Shown: positions 1 to 6,132, counted from the stretch's first letter. The stretch is 19,783 nt of DNA from Candidatus Buchananbacteria bacterium (GCA_030592165.1 JAUVKC010000012.1:1-19783); one strand, 5' to 3'. The notes: generated by a model not told the origin, from the sequence alone. Numbers and translations are program-made.

Positions 1-1
1 C

Positions 2-22
2 AAGCTTGAAAGTTTCAAGCTT
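2..22. terminator. Perfect 10-bp inverted repeat at the window edge, possible terminator of an upstream gene
   Basis: AAGCTTGAAA, one G, then TTTCAAGCTT form a perfect inverted repeat; as a hairpin it is a 9-bp stem with a 3-nt loop. Only a short T run follows and the upstream gene lies outside the window, so the terminator role is a guess; the inverted repeat itself is plain. Confidence 0.35.
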
Positions 23-96
23 TAATGCTATATTACAATCTATCTAATAAGTAAAAAATAGTATTTTGATTTTTATAACTTTAAAATTAATATAAT

Positions 97-888
97 ATGT
101 TTAGTATTATTCCCTTAATAATAATTTTAGTAAGTTTAGCTATCATTTTGGTGATTGTTGTGAAGAAATTACCTCTTTTGGCGTCTTTTGATGTAAGTGA
201 AAAACCAGAAGAAAAAAACGCTGAAGCTAAAGAAAAGATCATGAATGAAAGATTGCAAAGAAAAGCTAAGGTTGTTTACCAAAAAGTATTACCTATGAGT
301 AAAGTATTATTTGGGGGTATTAAAAAAATGGCTAAGCAAAGTGCTGATAAATTAAAAGATTTGGAAGAAAAGTATAAGAAAAAAGCTAAAAAGGAAGTTT
401 TAGTTACAAAAAAAGAGTATGAGAATTTTGAAAATAATGTGGAGTCATTTTTACGAGAAGCTCAGCTTTTTTCTGACAAAGAAGAATATGATGAGGCTGA
501 AAAAAAATATATTGAAATTTTGGGTTTAGATCCCAAAAATGTTGAAGCTTACCTTGGTTTGGGCGAATTATATGTATTCCAAAGAACTTACGAAGAAGCA
601 AAAGCTACTTTTGAACATGTTTTAAAGCTAGATCCCAATAATGATAAATCTTGGTTTGAATTAGCTGAAATAAACGAAATACAAGAAGATTTCAATAAAG
701 CTATAGTAAATTTAAATAAAGCTTTAAAAAAGTCTCCTAATAATCCGAAGTATTTAGATTTATTGGTTAGATTAAATTTAGAACTAAAAGATAAAGATAA
801 AACCAAAGAAGCTTTGCAAAGGTTGCGTGACGCTAATCCTGAAAATCAAAAAATTAAGGAATTTGAAACTCAGATTAAAGAGTTATAA
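97..888 (+). CDS. Membrane-anchored tetratricopeptide-repeat (TPR) protein
   Basis: The 263-aa protein opens with one hydrophobic segment (residues about 3-22), followed by a long lysine/glutamate-rich stretch (35-105) that is probably helical or coiled coil. About four TPR units fill residues 114-249: repeats near 114-147, 148-181 and 182-215 show the usual W/Y...L/G...Y...A...P spacing, for example the segment ending in LGLDPKN and the next ending in LKLDPNN. The likely topology is a single N-terminal anchor with the TPR scaffold in the cytoplasm, serving as a protein-interaction platform; the partner is unknown. The start is the first ATG, directly behind TATAAT at 91-96, with no Shine-Dalgarno. 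That box is too close to the ATG to be its own -10 unless the true start is further in. No operon partner is visible downstream. Confidence 0.8.
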   Translation: MFSIIPLIIILVSLAIILVIVVKKLPLLASFDVSEKPEEKNAEAKEKIMNERLQRKAKVVYQKVLPMSKVLFGGIKKMAKQSADKLKDLEEKYKKKAKKEVLVTKKEYENFENNVESFLREAQLFSDKEEYDEAEKKYIEILGLDPKNVEAYLGLGELYVFQRTYEEAKATFEHVLKLDPNNDKSWFELAEINEIQEDFNKAIVNLNKALKKSPNNPKYLDLLVRLNLELKDKDKTKEALQRLRDANPENQKIKEFETQIKEL

Positions 889-913
889 TCCTTCTACGCT
901 GAAGCTACCTGCA

Positions 914-1000
914 GGCAGGCATTAAGATTTTACGGTTTTATCGGGGACTGCCAACTTCGCTTATAAGGTTATGTTGATCCGTAATTACGCCGTCTTAGCT
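914..1000 (+). repeat. 87-nt structured repeat, copy 1, ending in the first 12 nt of a tRNA-Thr gene
   Basis: This copy and 1067-1153 have the same length and near-identical ends, with about ten differences concentrated in the middle. Both can fold as TTACGG (930-935) with CCGTAA (979-984), enclosing an inner helix at 936-941 with 963-968. It ends in GCCGTCTTAGCT, identical to the 5' end of the intact tRNA-Thr at 1142, then diverges completely. It is therefore a truncated tRNA copy, not a functional tRNA. Confidence 0.8.
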
Positions 1001-1072
1001 CCTGCCGTCGTCTTTCGTACCTCCCGCCTACGTCATCCTCCACTATCGTTTCGGAGGACTTCGGCGGGCAGG
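1001..1072. repeat. G+C-rich nested palindromic element (REP-like)
   Basis: Three inverted repeats are nested here: CCTGCC (1001-1006) with GGCAGG (1067-1072), CCCGCC (1023-1028) with GGCGGG (1063-1068), and TCCTCC (1036-1041) with GGAGGA (1053-1058). The outer two share bases on the right, so only one of them can form at a time. The G+C content stands out against the AT-rich surroundings. A related but decayed end (CTGCAGGCAGGC, around 910-920) precedes copy 1 of the 87-nt repeat. I infer a dispersed non-coding palindrome; no ORF is present. Confidence 0.65.
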
Positions 1073-1153
1073 CATTAAGATTTTACGGTATCATCGTGGA
1101 TTACCAACTTTGCTCATGATATTATGTTGATCCGTAATTACGCCGTCTTAGCT
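1067..1153 (+). repeat. 87-nt structured repeat, copy 2, running into the intact tRNA-Thr
   Basis: This is the second copy of the element at 914-1000. TTACGG (1083-1088) pairs with CCGTAA (1132-1137) and TATCAT (1089-1094) with ATGATA (1116-1121). Relative to copy 1, two pairs of the inner helix change on both sides and a third changes from T·G to T-A, so pairing is retained. The last 12 nt are the tRNA-Thr 5' end, so in this copy the element is the tRNA leader. A possible -10 box TATTAT sits at 1120-1125; it is not conserved in copy 1. Confidence 0.8.
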
Positions 1154-1217
1154 CAGTTGGTAGAGCGCATCCATGGTAAGGATGAGGTCTCGGGTTCAAT
1201 TCCCGAAGACGGCTCCA
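1142..1217 (+). tRNA. tRNA-Thr (anticodon GGT)
   Basis: The acceptor GCCGTCT (1142-1148) pairs fully with AGACGGC (1207-1213). The anticodon stem CATCC/GGATG encloses ATGGTAA with anticodon GGT at 1175-1177, and the T arm with TTCAATT is normal. The 3' CCA is encoded (1215-1217), unlike the other three tRNA genes here. Confidence 0.97.
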
Positions 1218-1225
1218 ATATAAGG

Positions 1226-1247
1226 CAACTTAATAAGTTGTTTTTTT
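1226..1247 (+). terminator. Intrinsic terminator after tRNA-Thr(GGT)
   Basis: CAACTT / AAGTTG form a 6-bp stem with a 3-nt loop, followed by seven T. It separates the first tRNA from the promoter of tRNA-Tyr. Confidence 0.75.
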
Positions 1248-1260
1248 GTCTAATCACACC

Positions 1261-1289
1261 TTGACCAAAATTAAAAAATAGTGTATATT
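1261..1289 (+). promoter_or_regulatory. Promoter for tRNA-Tyr
   Basis: TTGACC (1261-1266), a 17-nt spacer and TATATT (1284-1289) predict a start near 1296, about 12 nt before the tRNA. A second TATAAT at 1302-1307 abuts the tRNA 5' end and is unlikely to be its own -10. Confidence 0.65.
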
Positions 1290-1307
1290 TTATCTATATT
1301 TTATAAT

Positions 1308-1390
1308 GGGTCGGTACCTAAGCGGTCAACGGGGGCAGACTGTAAATCTGCTGGCGTAAGCCTTCGCAGGTTCGAATCCTGCCCGGCCCA
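1308..1390 (+). tRNA. tRNA-Tyr (anticodon GTA)
   Basis: The acceptor GGGTCGG pairs with CCGGCCC (one T·G). The anticodon stem GCAGA/TCTGC holds anticodon GTA at 1342-1344. A long variable arm, as expected for bacterial tRNA-Tyr, precedes the T arm GCAGG-TTCGAAT-CCTGC. The discriminator is A and CCA is not encoded. Confidence 0.97.
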
Positions 1391-1391
1391 C

Positions 1392-1464
1392 ACTTCGCCT
1401 TGAACTACGTTCAATGGCTCAGTGTGTATAACACCATAGCGAAGTCATTGGATGCTGTGACTTC
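1392..1464 (+). other. Structured spacer between tRNA-Tyr and tRNA-Thr(TGT) with mutually exclusive hairpins
   Basis: ACTTCGC (1392-1398) pairs with GCGAAGT (1439-1445), enclosing hairpins TTGAAC-TAC-GTTCAA (1400-1414) and GTGT-ATA-ACAC (1424-1434), which gives a three-way junction. The right arm overlaps GAAGTCA (1441-1447), which pairs perfectly with TGACTTC (1458-1464) just before the next tRNA. Only one of the two can form. It could guide tRNA precursor processing or be a remnant palindrome; no homology is recognised. Confidence 0.55.
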
Positions 1465-1467
1465 TTT

Positions 1468-1540
1468 GCCACCTTAGCTCAGCTGGTAGAGCAACTGTCT
1501 TGTAAACAGTAGGTCGTCGGTTCGACTCCGACAGGTGGCT
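1468..1540 (+). tRNA. tRNA-Thr (anticodon TGT)
   Basis: GCCACCT (1468-1474) pairs with AGGTGGC (1533-1539). The anticodon stem ACTGT/ACAGT encloses CTTGTAA with TGT at 1501-1503. The discriminator is T and no CCA is encoded. No terminator or promoter separates it from tRNA-Tyr, so the two are probably cotranscribed. Confidence 0.97.
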
Positions 1541-1546
1541 CAGGGA

Positions 1547-1615
1547 ATAATGAATAATTTACAATGCACAATGAAAAAATTGTAAATTGTACATTGTACA
1601 TTGCTAATTATTAAT
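1547..1615. repeat. AT-rich palindromic intergenic repeat (ACAATGTACAATT family)
   Basis: AATTTACAAT (1556-1565) pairs with ATTGTAAATT (1579-1588), and the outer ends are imperfect inverted copies (AATAATTTACAATGCACAATG-like on the left, reversed on the right). Related fragments lie at 10338-10375 and 13273-13305. It is non-coding. Confidence 0.6.
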
Positions 1616-1624
1616 TTATTTAAT

Positions 1625-1780
1625 ATGTCACAAGATAATTTGATCAAAATGGAGTGTAGTGAATGTAAGAGGGCAAATTACTATTCAAAAAAGAATAAAA
1701 AAATCATAAAAGAAAGATTAGAACTTAAAAAGTATTGTAAGTATTGCAAAAAACACACACCTCATAAAGAAACAAAATAA
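1625..1780 (+). CDS. rpmG: 50S ribosomal protein bL33
   Basis: This 51-aa ORF carries the bL33 pattern: a basic protein with two zinc-ribbon cysteine pairs, MECSECKR near residues 9-16 (C11, C14) and KYCKYCKKHT near 36-45 (C38, C41), ending HKETK. bL33 sits on the large ribosomal subunit next to the E site; the four cysteines make it the zinc-binding form. Length and composition match the family (usually 49-55 aa). The ATG has no Shine-Dalgarno. It follows tRNA-Thr in the same direction with no terminator between, so it may be transcribed with the tRNAs, and a strong terminator follows directly. rpmG next to tRNA genes is a common bacterial arrangement. Confidence 0.93.
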   Translation: MSQDNLIKMECSECKRANYYSKKNKKIIKERLELKKYCKYCKKHTPHKETK

Positions 1781-1818
1781 AAAAATAGTCCGATCATTCG
1801 ACCGGACTATTTTTTTTT
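1781..1818 (+). terminator. Intrinsic terminator of rpmG
   Basis: AAAAATAGTCCG (1781-1792) pairs with CGGACTATTTTT, beginning directly after the rpmG stop and ending in nine T. The A-rich left arm means it can also work in reverse. Confidence 0.9.
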
Positions 1819-1826
1819 GCTATAAT
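1798..1826 (+). promoter_or_regulatory. Extended -10 promoter overlapping the rpmG terminator
   Basis: TGCTATAAT (1818-1826) is an extended -10. The -35 candidate TCGACC (1798-1803, 17-nt spacer) lies in the loop of the preceding terminator hairpin, so terminator and promoter share DNA. It would drive the permease at 1855. Confidence 0.55.
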
Positions 1827-1854
1827 TAGATTAATGAATTATTAACCAGTTTTT

Positions 1855-2916
1855 ATGAAAAAAATAACAAATCACACAGAGGAGCATAAAAGGTTTTCCA
1901 ATCTTTTTTTAATGGTGATATTGCTGGCTATTTTGTATTTATCGTATTTACTATTCAAACCATTTATAAAAGAAATAGTAATCGCCGGAGTCTTGGTAAC
2001 AATTTTTTATCCGGTTTATTTGAAATTTCTTTTTTGGACAAAGGGTAGGACTTCAATTTCAGCTTTGATAGTTTGTCTTTTGATTTTATCAATAATTATT
2101 GTGCCGTTTTCTTATTTCTTATTTTATATTGCTCAACAGGCAATAAAAGCTTATGGTGCCATTTCATTTAATTTGAGTGGACAAATAATAGAATTTTTTG
2201 ATGCCCAACTTTGGAATAAATTAAATATAATTGATACAGGCGTATTTGATTTACAGAAATTTGTTGCAGAATCTTTTGCTACCGTAAACACTTGGATTAT
2301 TTTAGTGGCAACTACGCTGGTAAAAGGAACGAGTCAGTTCTTTATAAGTCTGCTTATAGTATTATTCACAATGTTTTTCTTGTTTCGTGATGGTAGAGTG
2401 TTTTTGGCCAGAGTAATGAAATTAACTCCACTTTCAAATAAGTATGATAAATTGATTTGGATGAAATTTAGAGATGTAAGTTATTCTGCTATTATCGCTA
2501 CTTTTGTCACATCTTTTGTTCAAGCAGTAATCGGTGCTTTAGGTTTTATAGTAGTTGGTTTGCCAGGTTTATTAGCAGCTATTTTAATTTTTATTTTTTC
2601 TTTTCTTCCATATGTAGGTACAGCTTTTGTTTGGCTACCAGCAAGTATTTACCTTATGGTTACTGGAAACATTGCCCAGGGTATATTTTTATTCTTTTGG
2701 GGAGCTATCGTAATTAGTTTGATAGATAATTTACTTCGACCGTATCTTATCCAAGGTAAAGCGCAAGTACATCCTTTGATAATATTTTTTAGTATTTTTG
2801 GTGGAATAATTGTATTGGGAGTTTGGGGAATAATATTTGGTCCGCTTATAGTTTCTTTAGCAGTAACAATATTACATATATACGAACTCGAATATTCAAA
2901 AGTCTTAGATCGGTAA
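1855..2916 (+). CDS. PerM / AI-2E-type transporter family permease
   Basis: The 353-aa protein is strongly hydrophobic, with helices near residues 15-60 (two or three), 65-92, 145-178 and a dense C-terminal block at about 210-345. The family signature is the C-terminal block: a FLPYVGTAFVWLP-type segment near 250-262, then DNLLRPYLIQGKAQVHPL around 292-309 and GGIIVLGVWGIIFGPLIVS near 317-335. Family members (UPF0118) are proposed exporters or exchangers; roles reported for different members include autoinducer-2 export and Na+/H+ exchange, so the substrate here cannot be named. Length is typical. The first ATG has no Shine-Dalgarno. The gene converges on the antiporter gene and shares its terminator. 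Confidence 0.88.
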   Translation: MKKITNHTEEHKRFSNLFLMVILLAILYLSYLLFKPFIKEIVIAGVLVTIFYPVYLKFLFWTKGRTSISALIVCLLILSIIIVPFSYFLFYIAQQAIKAYGAISFNLSGQIIEFFDAQLWNKLNIIDTGVFDLQKFVAESFATVNTWIILVATTLVKGTSQFFISLLIVLFTMFFLFRDGRVFLARVMKLTPLSNKYDKLIWMKFRDVSYSAIIATFVTSFVQAVIGALGFIVVGLPGLLAAILIFIFSFLPYVGTAFVWLPASIYLMVTGNIAQGIFLFFWGAIVISLIDNLLRPYLIQGKAQVHPLIIFFSIFGGIIVLGVWGIIFGPLIVSLAVTILHIYELEYSKVLDR

Positions 2917-2918
2917 AT

Positions 2919-2989
2919 AAAAAGACGACATTTTCATGTATTTGTAGGGATAGGTAATTAACCTGTCCATGAAAATGTCGTCTTTTTTT
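2919..2989. terminator. Large bidirectional terminator between convergent genes
   Basis: A perfect 20-bp stem pairs 2919-2938 with 2968-2987, with A and T runs at the ends so that it works on both strands. The interior holds a second helix GGATAGGT/ACCTGTCC (2948-2955, 2961-2968, one T·G). The stop codon of the minus-strand antiporter lies in its right edge. Confidence 0.93.
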
Positions 2990-3953
2990 ATCCTCGAAAA
3001 ATTAGATAAACTATATAAACAATATAAGATATTACAAAAAAGAATCCTTGCCATTTTTCTAAAGTACGACGTTGACCAATAAACATGAATAAGAATAAAA
3101 GTAAGGAAACTCCGATTAAGATTATGATATCAATGTTTAGTAACGGATTATAAATTAAAGGTTTGATTGACGCTGAAACTCCTAAAACCCATAAAACATT
3201 AAAGATATTTGAGCCAATAATAGTACCAACAGCAATATCTATTTTGCCTTTTTTAGCAGCTATAGCTGAGGCAGCTAATTCTGGAAGGGAAGTACCAATA
3301 GCCACAATAGTTAAGCCGATTAAGGCTTCGGAAATACCAATTTGAGTAGCAAAGAAAATAGCTCCGTCAACAATCCATTTAGCACCTAAAAGTAAACCAG
3401 CCAAACCAATTATTACATAAATAATCGATCGTAGTATAGGAATTGTTTCAATACGATGGGCTTCTTCTTCTTTCACTTTACTAATACCAAAAGTGTAGTA
3501 TAGGAAAATAAGAAAAAAGGAAATTAATACGAACCCATCAATTCTGTTTAATTCTGACAAATTACGCCCTTCAATTAGCATGTCATTAGCCATAATTAAA
3601 ACAATTATTGTGGCTAAAAGGCTTAAAGGAATTTCTTTCCAAATTGTACCTCGTTTAATGGCTAAGGGGGTGATAAAGGCAGCTACTCCTAAGACCAACA
3701 AAATATTGGAAATATTAGAACCAATCACATTACCAATGGCTAGGTCAGCAGCTCCTTGAGCACTGGAAAAAATATTAACAATTAATTCAGGCATTGAAGT
3801 ACCAAAAGCTACGATAGTAATACCAATAACAAAAGCTGAGATACCATATTTTTTAGCAATTGAAGAAGCACCGTCAACTAAAAAATCAGCACCTTTGATT
3901 AAAATTACAAAGCCGACGATAAATAAAATATATGTGATTATTGTCCAAAACAT
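2988..3953 (-). CDS. Calcium/sodium:cation antiporter, CaCA superfamily (YrbG-like)
   Basis: The 321-aa integral membrane protein shows the two inverted alpha repeats that define the CaCA superfamily. The first has GTSMPELIVN (residues 51-60) followed by GNVIGSNISNILLVLG; the second has GTSLPELAAS (210-219) followed by GTIIGSNIFNVLWVLG. In this family the acidic residue in each GTS-PE motif coordinates the exchanged cation. The length and roughly ten helices match prokaryotic K+-independent exchangers. It probably sits in the cytoplasmic membrane exchanging Ca2+ for Na+ or H+; ion preference cannot be read from sequence. The ATG has no clear Shine-Dalgarno and follows a leader of about 50 nt. 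Its promoter lies back to back with that of the winged-helix regulator. Confidence 0.93.
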   Translation of the reverse strand: MFWTIITYILFIVGFVILIKGADFLVDGASSIAKKYGISAFVIGITIVAFGTSMPELIVNIFSSAQGAADLAIGNVIGSNISNILLVLGVAAFITPLAIKRGTIWKEIPLSLLATIIVLIMANDMLIEGRNLSELNRIDGFVLISFFLIFLYYTFGISKVKEEEAHRIETIPILRSIIYVIIGLAGLLLGAKWIVDGAIFFATQIGISEALIGLTIVAIGTSLPELAASAIAAKKGKIDIAVGTIIGSNIFNVLWVLGVSASIKPLIYNPLLNIDIIILIGVSLLLFLFMFIGQRRTLEKWQGFFFVISYIVYIVYLIFRG

Positions 3954-3960
3954 GAAAATG

Positions 3961-4009
3961 GAAATTAAAAATTAATTGAACATTATTGCATTGTTCCTTG
4001 TGAATTGTT
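3961..4009. repeat. AT-rich intergenic segment resembling the ACAATGTACAATT repeat family
   Basis: Read on the minus strand the segment contains ACAATTCACAAGGAACAATG, with the same word structure as 10338-10375. It forms the 5' leader of the antiporter. The resemblance is partial. Confidence 0.35.
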
Positions 4010-4012
4010 TTT

Positions 4013-4041
4013 ATTATAGCAAAAAATTCTTATTGTGTTAA
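4013..4041 (-). promoter_or_regulatory. Promoter of the CaCA antiporter (minus strand)
   Basis: Reading the minus strand: TTAACA (4041-4036), 17 nt, TATAAT (4018-4013), with TGC before the -10. The predicted start is near 4006. Confidence 0.7.
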
Positions 4042-4043
4042 CC

Positions 4044-4072
4044 TTGACATTTTGATTAAAAAATGATATGTT
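4044..4072 (+). promoter_or_regulatory. Promoter of the winged-helix regulator
   Basis: Consensus TTGACA (4044-4049), 17 nt, TATGTT (4067-4072). Its -35 is only 2 bp from the -35 of the divergent antiporter promoter. Confidence 0.7.
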
Positions 4073-4129
4073 AATTTAATAATGTAATAGTTCTTTATAA
4101 CCACTTTAAATAAATTAAAGGAGTCAATT

Positions 4130-4567
4130 ATGCATGATTCTCAAGAGGCGACCAGAGATATAGTTATGATCGAATGGTTGAGTCGTCAGATATTAGCAAA
4201 ACAAATGTCGCAAGAGTTAGCGAAAATTGTTGATAGTCTAACACCTTCATATAAGAATTTTTTAGAAGAAATGGGTGCTAAAACGCGTTTGGTTTTTGTT
4301 GGTTTGTTGGAATTTGGCAGACCTGTTACAGCTAAAGAAGTGGCTACTTCTGCACGTTTTAGTGTGAATGAAATTTCAGCTTATTTGAATCGGTTTGTTG
4401 AAAGGGGTTGGGTTAATAAATGTACTGATCAAAGTCCTTATCTTTATGAATCAATTGATCCTTTTGGTTATGTGATTTGTTTACGGCCTGGGATTGAAGT
4501 TTATTGGAGGGTAAGGCGTTTTGGCAAAAAAGCCATTGAGGAATTATCTTTAATCACTTTACAATAA
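4130..4567 (+). CDS. Winged helix-turn-helix DNA-binding protein (MarR-like), likely transcription regulator
   Basis: The 145-aa protein has an N-terminal helical part (1-50) and a winged-helix core at about 50-110: TRLVFVGLLEFGRPVTAKEVA as the first helices, then SVNEISAYLNRFVERGWVNK as recognition helix and start of the wing, the typical order of MarR/TrmB-like folds. It probably binds DNA as a dimer; the ligand or target is unknown. The start is secure: AAGGAG at 4118-4123 lies 6 nt before the ATG. The promoter lies back to back with the antiporter promoter, so autoregulation and control of the antiporter are plausible. A tiny hydrophobic ORF pair follows 39 nt downstream before the terminator, probably on the same transcript. 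Confidence 0.7.
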   Translation: MHDSQEATRDIVMIEWLSRQILAKQMSQELAKIVDSLTPSYKNFLEEMGAKTRLVFVGLLEFGRPVTAKEVATSARFSVNEISAYLNRFVERGWVNKCTDQSPYLYESIDPFGYVICLRPGIEVYWRVRRFGKKAIEELSLITLQ

Positions 4568-4606
4568 GAAACAACAATATTAGGAGGGGTATAAAGAGGT
4601 AAGAAA

Positions 4607-4702
4607 ATGAGAAAATTGATTTTATTGAAAGTACTTGCTGTTAGCGGTGTTATCATTGTTAGTGGTGGTATCTCTGACGCTGTAGTTGTTGAAATAGGTT
4701 AG
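4607..4702 (+). CDS. Tiny hydrophobic peptide (31 aa), first half of a pair split by TAG
   Basis: The ORF encodes a 31-aa peptide: a basic start (MRKL) then one membrane-like stretch of Leu, Val, Ile and Gly (VLAVSGVIIVSGG), ending in VVVEIG. AGGAGGGG lies at 4582-4589 and AGAGG at 4595-4599, the latter 7 nt before the ATG, so translation looks intended. The TAG stop at 4700 is followed in the same frame by another hydrophobic stretch that runs to TAA at 4775. It may be a short membrane peptide in its own right, the first helix of a 2-TM protein broken by a nonsense mutation, or a readthrough product. Its position between a winged-helix regulator and a terminator suggests one operon. Function unknown. 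Confidence 0.45.
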   Translation: MRKLILLKVLAVSGVIIVSGGISDAVVVEIG

Positions 4703-4708
4703 GTATTT

Positions 4709-4777
4709 ATGGTATCTGGCGTTTGCGTTAATACTATTGGATTCGGCATTGTTGTCGCTTTTTATGAAAATTAAAAA
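4709..4777 (+). CDS. Second tiny hydrophobic segment (22 aa), same frame as the preceding peptide
   Basis: ATG at 4709 opens 22 codons (MVSGVCVNTIGFGIVVAFYEN region) ending at TAA. It lies in exactly the frame of the 31-aa ORF, 2 codons after its TAG, and has no Shine-Dalgarno. It could be reached by readthrough, by reinitiation, or not be translated. Its glycine-spaced hydrophobic character (IGFGIVVAF) matches that of the first part. Confidence 0.3.
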
Positions 4778-4798
4778 AATAAACTTTTGATTAATTGA

Positions 4799-4827
4799 AC
4801 GGCTCAGTAAACTGAGCCGTTTTTTTG
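4799..4827 (+). terminator. Strong intrinsic terminator
   Basis: ACGGCTCAG / CTGAGCCGT form a perfect 9-bp stem with loop TAAA, followed by T7. It ends the regulator/tiny-peptide transcript. Confidence 0.92.
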
Positions 4828-4866
4828 TTGCTTGAATTATTTATGTATTAAAGTTAAACTTTAGTT

Positions 4867-6123
4867 ATGAAAAATATTAAATCAATGAATTACGACATTG
4901 CAGTTATCGGCGGTGGCCCAGCTGGTATGACAGCCGCTGGTAGAGCTGGCGAATTAGGTGCTAGCGTTGTTTTAATTGAAAAAAACCCTAAACTTGGCGT
5001 GAAACTTTTAATGACTGGTCATGGTCGTTGTAATCTGACTAATAAAATACCTGATCAAAAAACATTAATTGAGAAATATGGTAAGAATGGTAAGTTTCTT
5101 TATTCAAGTTTTAATAAATTCGGAGTTGATGATGTGATTGACTTTTTTCAGTCTCGTGGGCTAACAACTAAAATCGAAAATAATGGTTGTGTTTTTCCTG
5201 ATTCAAATAAATCGTATGATGTTTTGAATGTTTTAGTTGATTATTTAAGTGATTCTAATGTTGAAATTAAAGCTAATTCTGAAGTTGCTAGGATTATAGT
5301 TAAAGATAAGAAAATCACTAAAATTGTTTTAAAAAACAAAAAGGAGGTTATAGCTAAAAAATATATTATCTGCACTGGTGGTAAATCATATCCTGCGACT
5401 GGTTCAACTGGTGATGGTTATAATTGGTTAACTAATATAGGACATACCATAAATACCTTGCGACCTTCATTGACTCCGGTTATTGTCCAGGAAAAATTTA
5501 TTAAAGAGCTTGAAGGGGTTAGTTTGGTAAATGTTACAACTAAATTGTTTAAAGATAATAAAAAAATAGCTTCGTGTCGTGGCGATCTGATGTTTACAGC
5601 TAATGGCTTGACTGGCCCGTCGATTCTAGATTTTAGCAAACAAATTGGCCTGTCAATTTTAGGGCCAGGTGATTTAGTTTTGAAAATTGATCTTTTACCC
5701 AAAATAGATTTTAATAATCTGGATAAAAAATTACATCTTAAATTTTCTCAAGATAATAAAGCTTTAAAAAATAGTTTGGCAGAATTTTTTCCGAAAAGAT
5801 TAGTTTCTGTAATAATTAATTTAGCCAAGATTAATCCTGATAAAAAAGTTAATATAATTTCTAAACAAGAACGAAAAATTTTATTAAACACAATTAAAGG
5901 GTTTAGTTTAAAGATAAAAAGTTTGGCAGGTTATGACAAAGCAATGATCACTGGTGGAGGCGTTAATTTACAAGAAGTTGATCCAAGGACAATGAAATCA
6001 AAGCTTATTGATAATCTATATTTTGCCGGAGAAATACTTGACCTGGATGGACCGTGTGGCGGATTTAATTTACAAGTTTGCTGGAGTACAGGTTATTTAG
6101 CAGGGGAGAGTGTAACTAATTAA
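4867..6123 (+). CDS. FAD/NAD(P)-binding flavoprotein, HI0933 / BaiN family
   Basis: The 418-aa protein starts with a dinucleotide-binding fold: IAVIGGGPAGMTAAG (GxGxxG at residues 15-20) and an acidic end of the second strand (LIEK, 36-39). The family signature GHGRCNLTN is at 51-59, the motif GGKSYPATGSTGDGY near 171-185, and the C-terminal FAD-contacting part, with YFAGEILD and CGGFNLQVCWSTG, covers 385-410. All are typical of the HI0933-like flavoproteins, some of which are reductases acting on steroid-like substrates; most have no known substrate. Length matches the family (about 400 aa). The start could be M1 or M7 (ATG at 4885, just before YDIAVIGGG); neither has a Shine-Dalgarno. DUF1294 follows after 9 nt, suggesting an operon. 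Confidence 0.93.
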   Translation: MKNIKSMNYDIAVIGGGPAGMTAAGRAGELGASVVLIEKNPKLGVKLLMTGHGRCNLTNKIPDQKTLIEKYGKNGKFLYSSFNKFGVDDVIDFFQSRGLTTKIENNGCVFPDSNKSYDVLNVLVDYLSDSNVEIKANSEVARIIVKDKKITKIVLKNKKEVIAKKYIICTGGKSYPATGSTGDGYNWLTNIGHTINTLRPSLTPVIVQEKFIKELEGVSLVNVTTKLFKDNKKIASCRGDLMFTANGLTGPSILDFSKQIGLSILGPGDLVLKIDLLPKIDFNNLDKKLHLKFSQDNKALKNSLAEFFPKRLVSVIINLAKINPDKKVNIISKQERKILLNTIKGFSLKIKSLAGYDKAMITGGGVNLQEVDPRTMKSKLIDNLYFAGEILDLDGPCGGFNLQVCWSTGYLAGESVTN

Positions 6124-6132
6124 TATTATTTT

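Noticed and set aside
91..96. TATAAT as -10 of the TPR gene with TTGATT at 66-71
   Set aside because: The 19-nt spacer and the start point it implies would lie inside the coding region.
989..1000. A fifth tRNA gene
   Set aside because: Only the first 12 nt of tRNA-Thr are present; no anticodon or T arm follows.
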